Assembly: GCF_000719775.1 (NCBI RefSeq)
Contig: NZ_JOHR01000008.1
Location: forward strand, 363,736 to 427,735
Direction of reading: 5' to 3'
Source of the DNA: Streptomyces sp. NRRL F-5135
GTDB taxonomy: Bacteria > Actinomycetota > Actinomycetes > Streptomycetales > Streptomycetaceae
Length of the DNA: 64,000 nucleotides
Shown here: positions 62,353-64,000 of the stretch, in pieces
Layout: each line of letters opens with the position of its first letter
Numbering within the stretch: the first letter of the stretch is position 1
The notes under the pieces: model-generated
Told to the model about the DNA's origin: nothing
The model's input: the letters and a program-made list of their open reading frames with translations, nothing else
The model's database searches: none
Position numbers and translations under genes: made by a program

Positions 62353-63108
62353 ATGCGTCGCCGCCCGTCCCGATCCCCCCGTCCCGCGGCCACCGCCACG
62401 ACCGCCGCGGTGTCCGCCACTCTCTCCGCCGCCCTCGTGTTCGGTGCCACCACGGCGGCCGCCGCCTCCCCCCACTCCCCCCTTCCGTCCCCGAAGCCCA
62501 GCACCTCCGCGTCCGGCACCACCGTCTCCAACACGTCGGTGTCCCTTCACGAGATCGGTTCGCTCGACGACGCCGCGACCGTTCTGACGCCCTTCGCGAA
62601 TCTGCTCAACGAGGTGTTCAAGGCACCTGGGGGCGCACTCTCGGCCATCAAGATCGACAAGCACGCCAAGGAACTCGCGGCGGTCGTGGAAGCGCTGGAG
62701 AACTCGAAGAACTCGAAGGACTCCAAGCACTCGAAGGCCGTTGCGGACGCTGACGCGTCGGGGACGGTCACGTCCACTTCCGCCGGCTCCTCCGCAAGCG
62801 GCAGGATCGGCAAGGACGGCAAGATCACCCCGATCACCCTCAGTTCCGACGAGGTGGCGACGCTCAAGAGAACGGCGGACCGGGTACTCAGAGCCGCCGG
62901 GAAGAGTGCCGGTCAGGACGCCGTCCAGGGCGCCGCGGCCGACGACAGGGCCCTGACCGGCGCCGCGCACGACGTGACCGCCGAGGCGGACGACCCGTGG
63001 ACCGAGCTTCTGAAGTTCATCATCAAGATCCTCCAGAAGGCCGGCATCCCCGTACCGAACCTGCCGGCGTCGACGGTCGGTACGACCGGGACGACCGGCG
63101 CGCGCTGA
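62353..63108 (+). CDS. Secreted protein of unknown function
   Basis: This 251-residue protein has a signal peptide (Arg-rich start, hydrophobic core to about residue 38, ending TAAAASP). The mature part is Ser/Thr/Lys-rich with a helical segment (EIGSLDDAATVLTPFANLLN, KIDKHAKELAAVVEALE), a run of Asn/Ser/Lys (SKNSKDSKHSKA), and a C-terminal amphipathic helix (WTELLKFIIKILQKAGIPVP) followed by TTGTTGAR. No Cys and no known domain. Placement among chaplins suggests a wall or aerial-surface role, unproven. Confidence 0.7.
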   Translation: MRRRPSRSPRPAATATTAAVSATLSAALVFGATTAAAASPHSPLPSPKPSTSASGTTVSNTSVSLHEIGSLDDAATVLTPFANLLNEVFKAPGGALSAIKIDKHAKELAAVVEALENSKNSKDSKHSKAVADADASGTVTSTSAGSSASGRIGKDGKITPITLSSDEVATLKRTADRVLRAAGKSAGQDAVQGAAADDRALTGAAHDVTAEADDPWTELLKFIIKILQKAGIPVPNLPASTVGTTGTTGAR

Positions 63109-63312
63109 GGTCCAGTCCGGGCACCGCGGCGAGGGCCCCCGCCCTTCCCCGGCCATCCGGCGATTCCCCCGTTTCCGCCGCGACCGGGCCTCGTTAGACA
63201 TCGCGAGGCCGCTGACACGGCTTCCCACCGAAGACGTCCAAGAGGACTGTGCGGAACGAGAGTTGTCTCGCGGCTTTCGCGCGTGGACATCGCTGAAAGA
63301 AGGATTCGACAA

Positions 63313-63741
63313 ATGAAGCCCATGAAGGTTGCCGCGGTCGTCGCCGGGTCCGTAATGGCTCTGGGTGCCGCGTCCCCGGCTTTCGCCGAAGGCATGAGCC
63401 TGAACGGCGGCCTGGAAACCATCGCCAGCGAGGGCCTGCGCGACATCCAGCCGTTGCACACGAACGCGCTGGACACCGAGAACGAGGGCTCTGTCCTGAA
63501 CGCGGTGAAGGGCGTCACGGACGGCCTGAACAAGAAGACCTCCGCCAAGCAGACCACCGGCAAGGCGAGCGGCAAGACGGCCGGCAAGGGTGCCGCCAAG
63601 GGCAAGGGCAAGGGCAAGGGCACCCAGCCGAAGGGCAGCCAGGCCAAGGGCAGCACGAGCAAGGTGGGGCAGAACAACAAGGACGCCAACAAGGGCAACG
63701 CCAAGGGCAATCTGCTCGGCGGGCTGCCGCTCGGCGGCTGA
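63313..63741 (+). CDS. Small secreted Lys/Gly-rich protein
   Basis: This 142-residue protein has a signal peptide MKPMKVAAVVAGSVMALGAA ending SPAFA. The first half of the mature chain is ordinary (GGLETIASEGLRDIQPLHTN). The second half is a disordered, strongly basic tail of KG repeats (GKGKGKGKGTQPKGSQAKGS) ending NLLGGLPLGG. ATG at 63313 has AAGGA upstream. The signal peptide resembles that of the His-tailed chaplin. The tail could bind anionic wall polymer or nucleic acid; no family is recognised. Confidence 0.7.
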   Translation: MKPMKVAAVVAGSVMALGAASPAFAEGMSLNGGLETIASEGLRDIQPLHTNALDTENEGSVLNAVKGVTDGLNKKTSAKQTTGKASGKTAGKGAAKGKGKGKGTQPKGSQAKGSTSKVGQNNKDANKGNAKGNLLGGLPLGG

Positions 63742-63787
63742 CCGATCCCCCGCGTTTCGCGGCCGCGCGTACCCGCGCTCGGCCGAC

Positions 63788-63826
63788 AGGGCGGCTGCAC
63801 GGACTGAACTCCCGTACAGCCGCCCT
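63788..63826 (+). terminator. Hairpin after the Lys-rich protein gene
   Basis: AGGGCGGCTG (63788-63797) and CAGCCGCCCT (63817-63826) form a perfect 10-bp stem, 47 bp past the stop. It lies between converging genes. Confidence 0.75.
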
Positions 63827-63885
63827 GCCGTTGTCGTACGCTGGCGCGCTCGTCCGCGCAACCCTCTCTCAGCCTCCCCGGCCTC

Positions 63886-64000
63886 TCAGCCGGTGCCGCC
63901 CGTCCAGAAGTCCCACCAGCGCGTGAGGATCAGCATCCCGATCACCCCGATGTGCACCGCCGGCAGCACCCACGTGAACTCGTCCAGGAACCCCCGCACC
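63886..64000 (-). CDS. C-terminal end of a membrane protein (runs off the right edge)
   Basis: Reading the minus strand from the window end gives VRGFLDEFTWVLPAVHIGVI then GMLILTRWWDFWTGGTG and a TGA at 63886-63888. The single hydrophobic stretch and Trp-rich end suggest the last helix of an integral membrane protein. The frame is open to the edge and uses G+C-rich third positions, supporting a real gene. The family cannot be told from 37 residues. Confidence 0.5.
   Translation of the reverse strand, partial: VRGFLDEFTWVLPAVHIGVIGMLILTRWWDFWTGGTG

Noticed and set aside
1..64000. tRNA, rRNA, insertion sequence, integrase or attachment site
   Set aside because: None recognised by eye in the gaps; the low-G+C cassette at 8400-10879 has no flanking repeats or integrase that I can see.

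Overview
The window reads as chromosomal DNA of a Streptomyces (or close relative). It is very G+C-rich, uses GTG starts often, and carries marker genes of sporulating actinomycetes: rodlins, chaplins, an SsgA-like protein, a Tat/Sec-rich secretome and a G5/DUF348 resuscitation-promoting factor. No rRNA, tRNA, CRISPR array, IS element or prophage was seen. Both edges cut a gene (galT on the left, a membrane protein on the right).

Layout. 1-8203: galT, an atypical LuxR-type response regulator, two adjacent membrane-anchored beta-propeller (PQQ/BamB-like) paralogues, and an ABC-F ATPase. 8400-10879: a lower-G+C three-gene cassette (WXG100-like protein, WXG100/alpha-beta hydrolase fusion, lipoprotein). 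11112-14753: an RsbW-like ATP-binding protein next to a decayed DUF397 gene, an unknown membrane protein, and a PCMT-like methyltransferase overlapping a 39-codon peptide gene. 14918-25674: conserved housekeeping block ispE-rsmA-rpf-tatD, a zinc-ribbon protein, rsmI, a protein O-mannosyltransferase and a penicillin-binding protein. 25911-31003: a serine hydrolase, a cobalt/nickel ECF transporter (cbiMQO) with a Nur-like box, and an SsgE-like gene. 31087-38465: a TetR-MMPL pair with palindromic operators, tricorn protease and a small hydrophilic protein. 38786-43115: a Baeyer-Villiger monooxygenase / hydrolase / SDR operon divergent from a MerR regulator. 43265-44077: xthA.

From 44174 to 63741 lies a cell-surface region: three rodlin genes, a short chaplin with a His/Gly-repeat tail, a long sortase-anchored chaplin, a secreted GH26-like hydrolase, an eight-gene exopolysaccharide operon in which every neighbouring pair of genes overlaps (GT4, initiating sugar transferase, ligase, flippase, deacetylase, GT4, chain-length protein, acetyltransferase), another short chaplin, and two small secreted proteins. 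The region plausibly coats the aerial surface: rodlins and chaplins form the hydrophobic layer, and the operon makes and exports a polysaccharide. Similarly spaced CG(G/A)AAC / GTTG-like elements sit upstream of the rodlins, and a close match to the BldN promoter consensus sits upstream of the last chaplin.

Possible novelty is concentrated in four places: the 39-codon peptide plus methyltransferase, the WXG100/hydrolase/lipoprotein cassette, the chaplin with the KKGHHGQ tail, and the exopolysaccharide operon embedded among hydrophobin genes. Many otherwise ordinary proteins carry low-complexity insertions encoded by short tandem DNA repeats, which looks like a strain-level trait.
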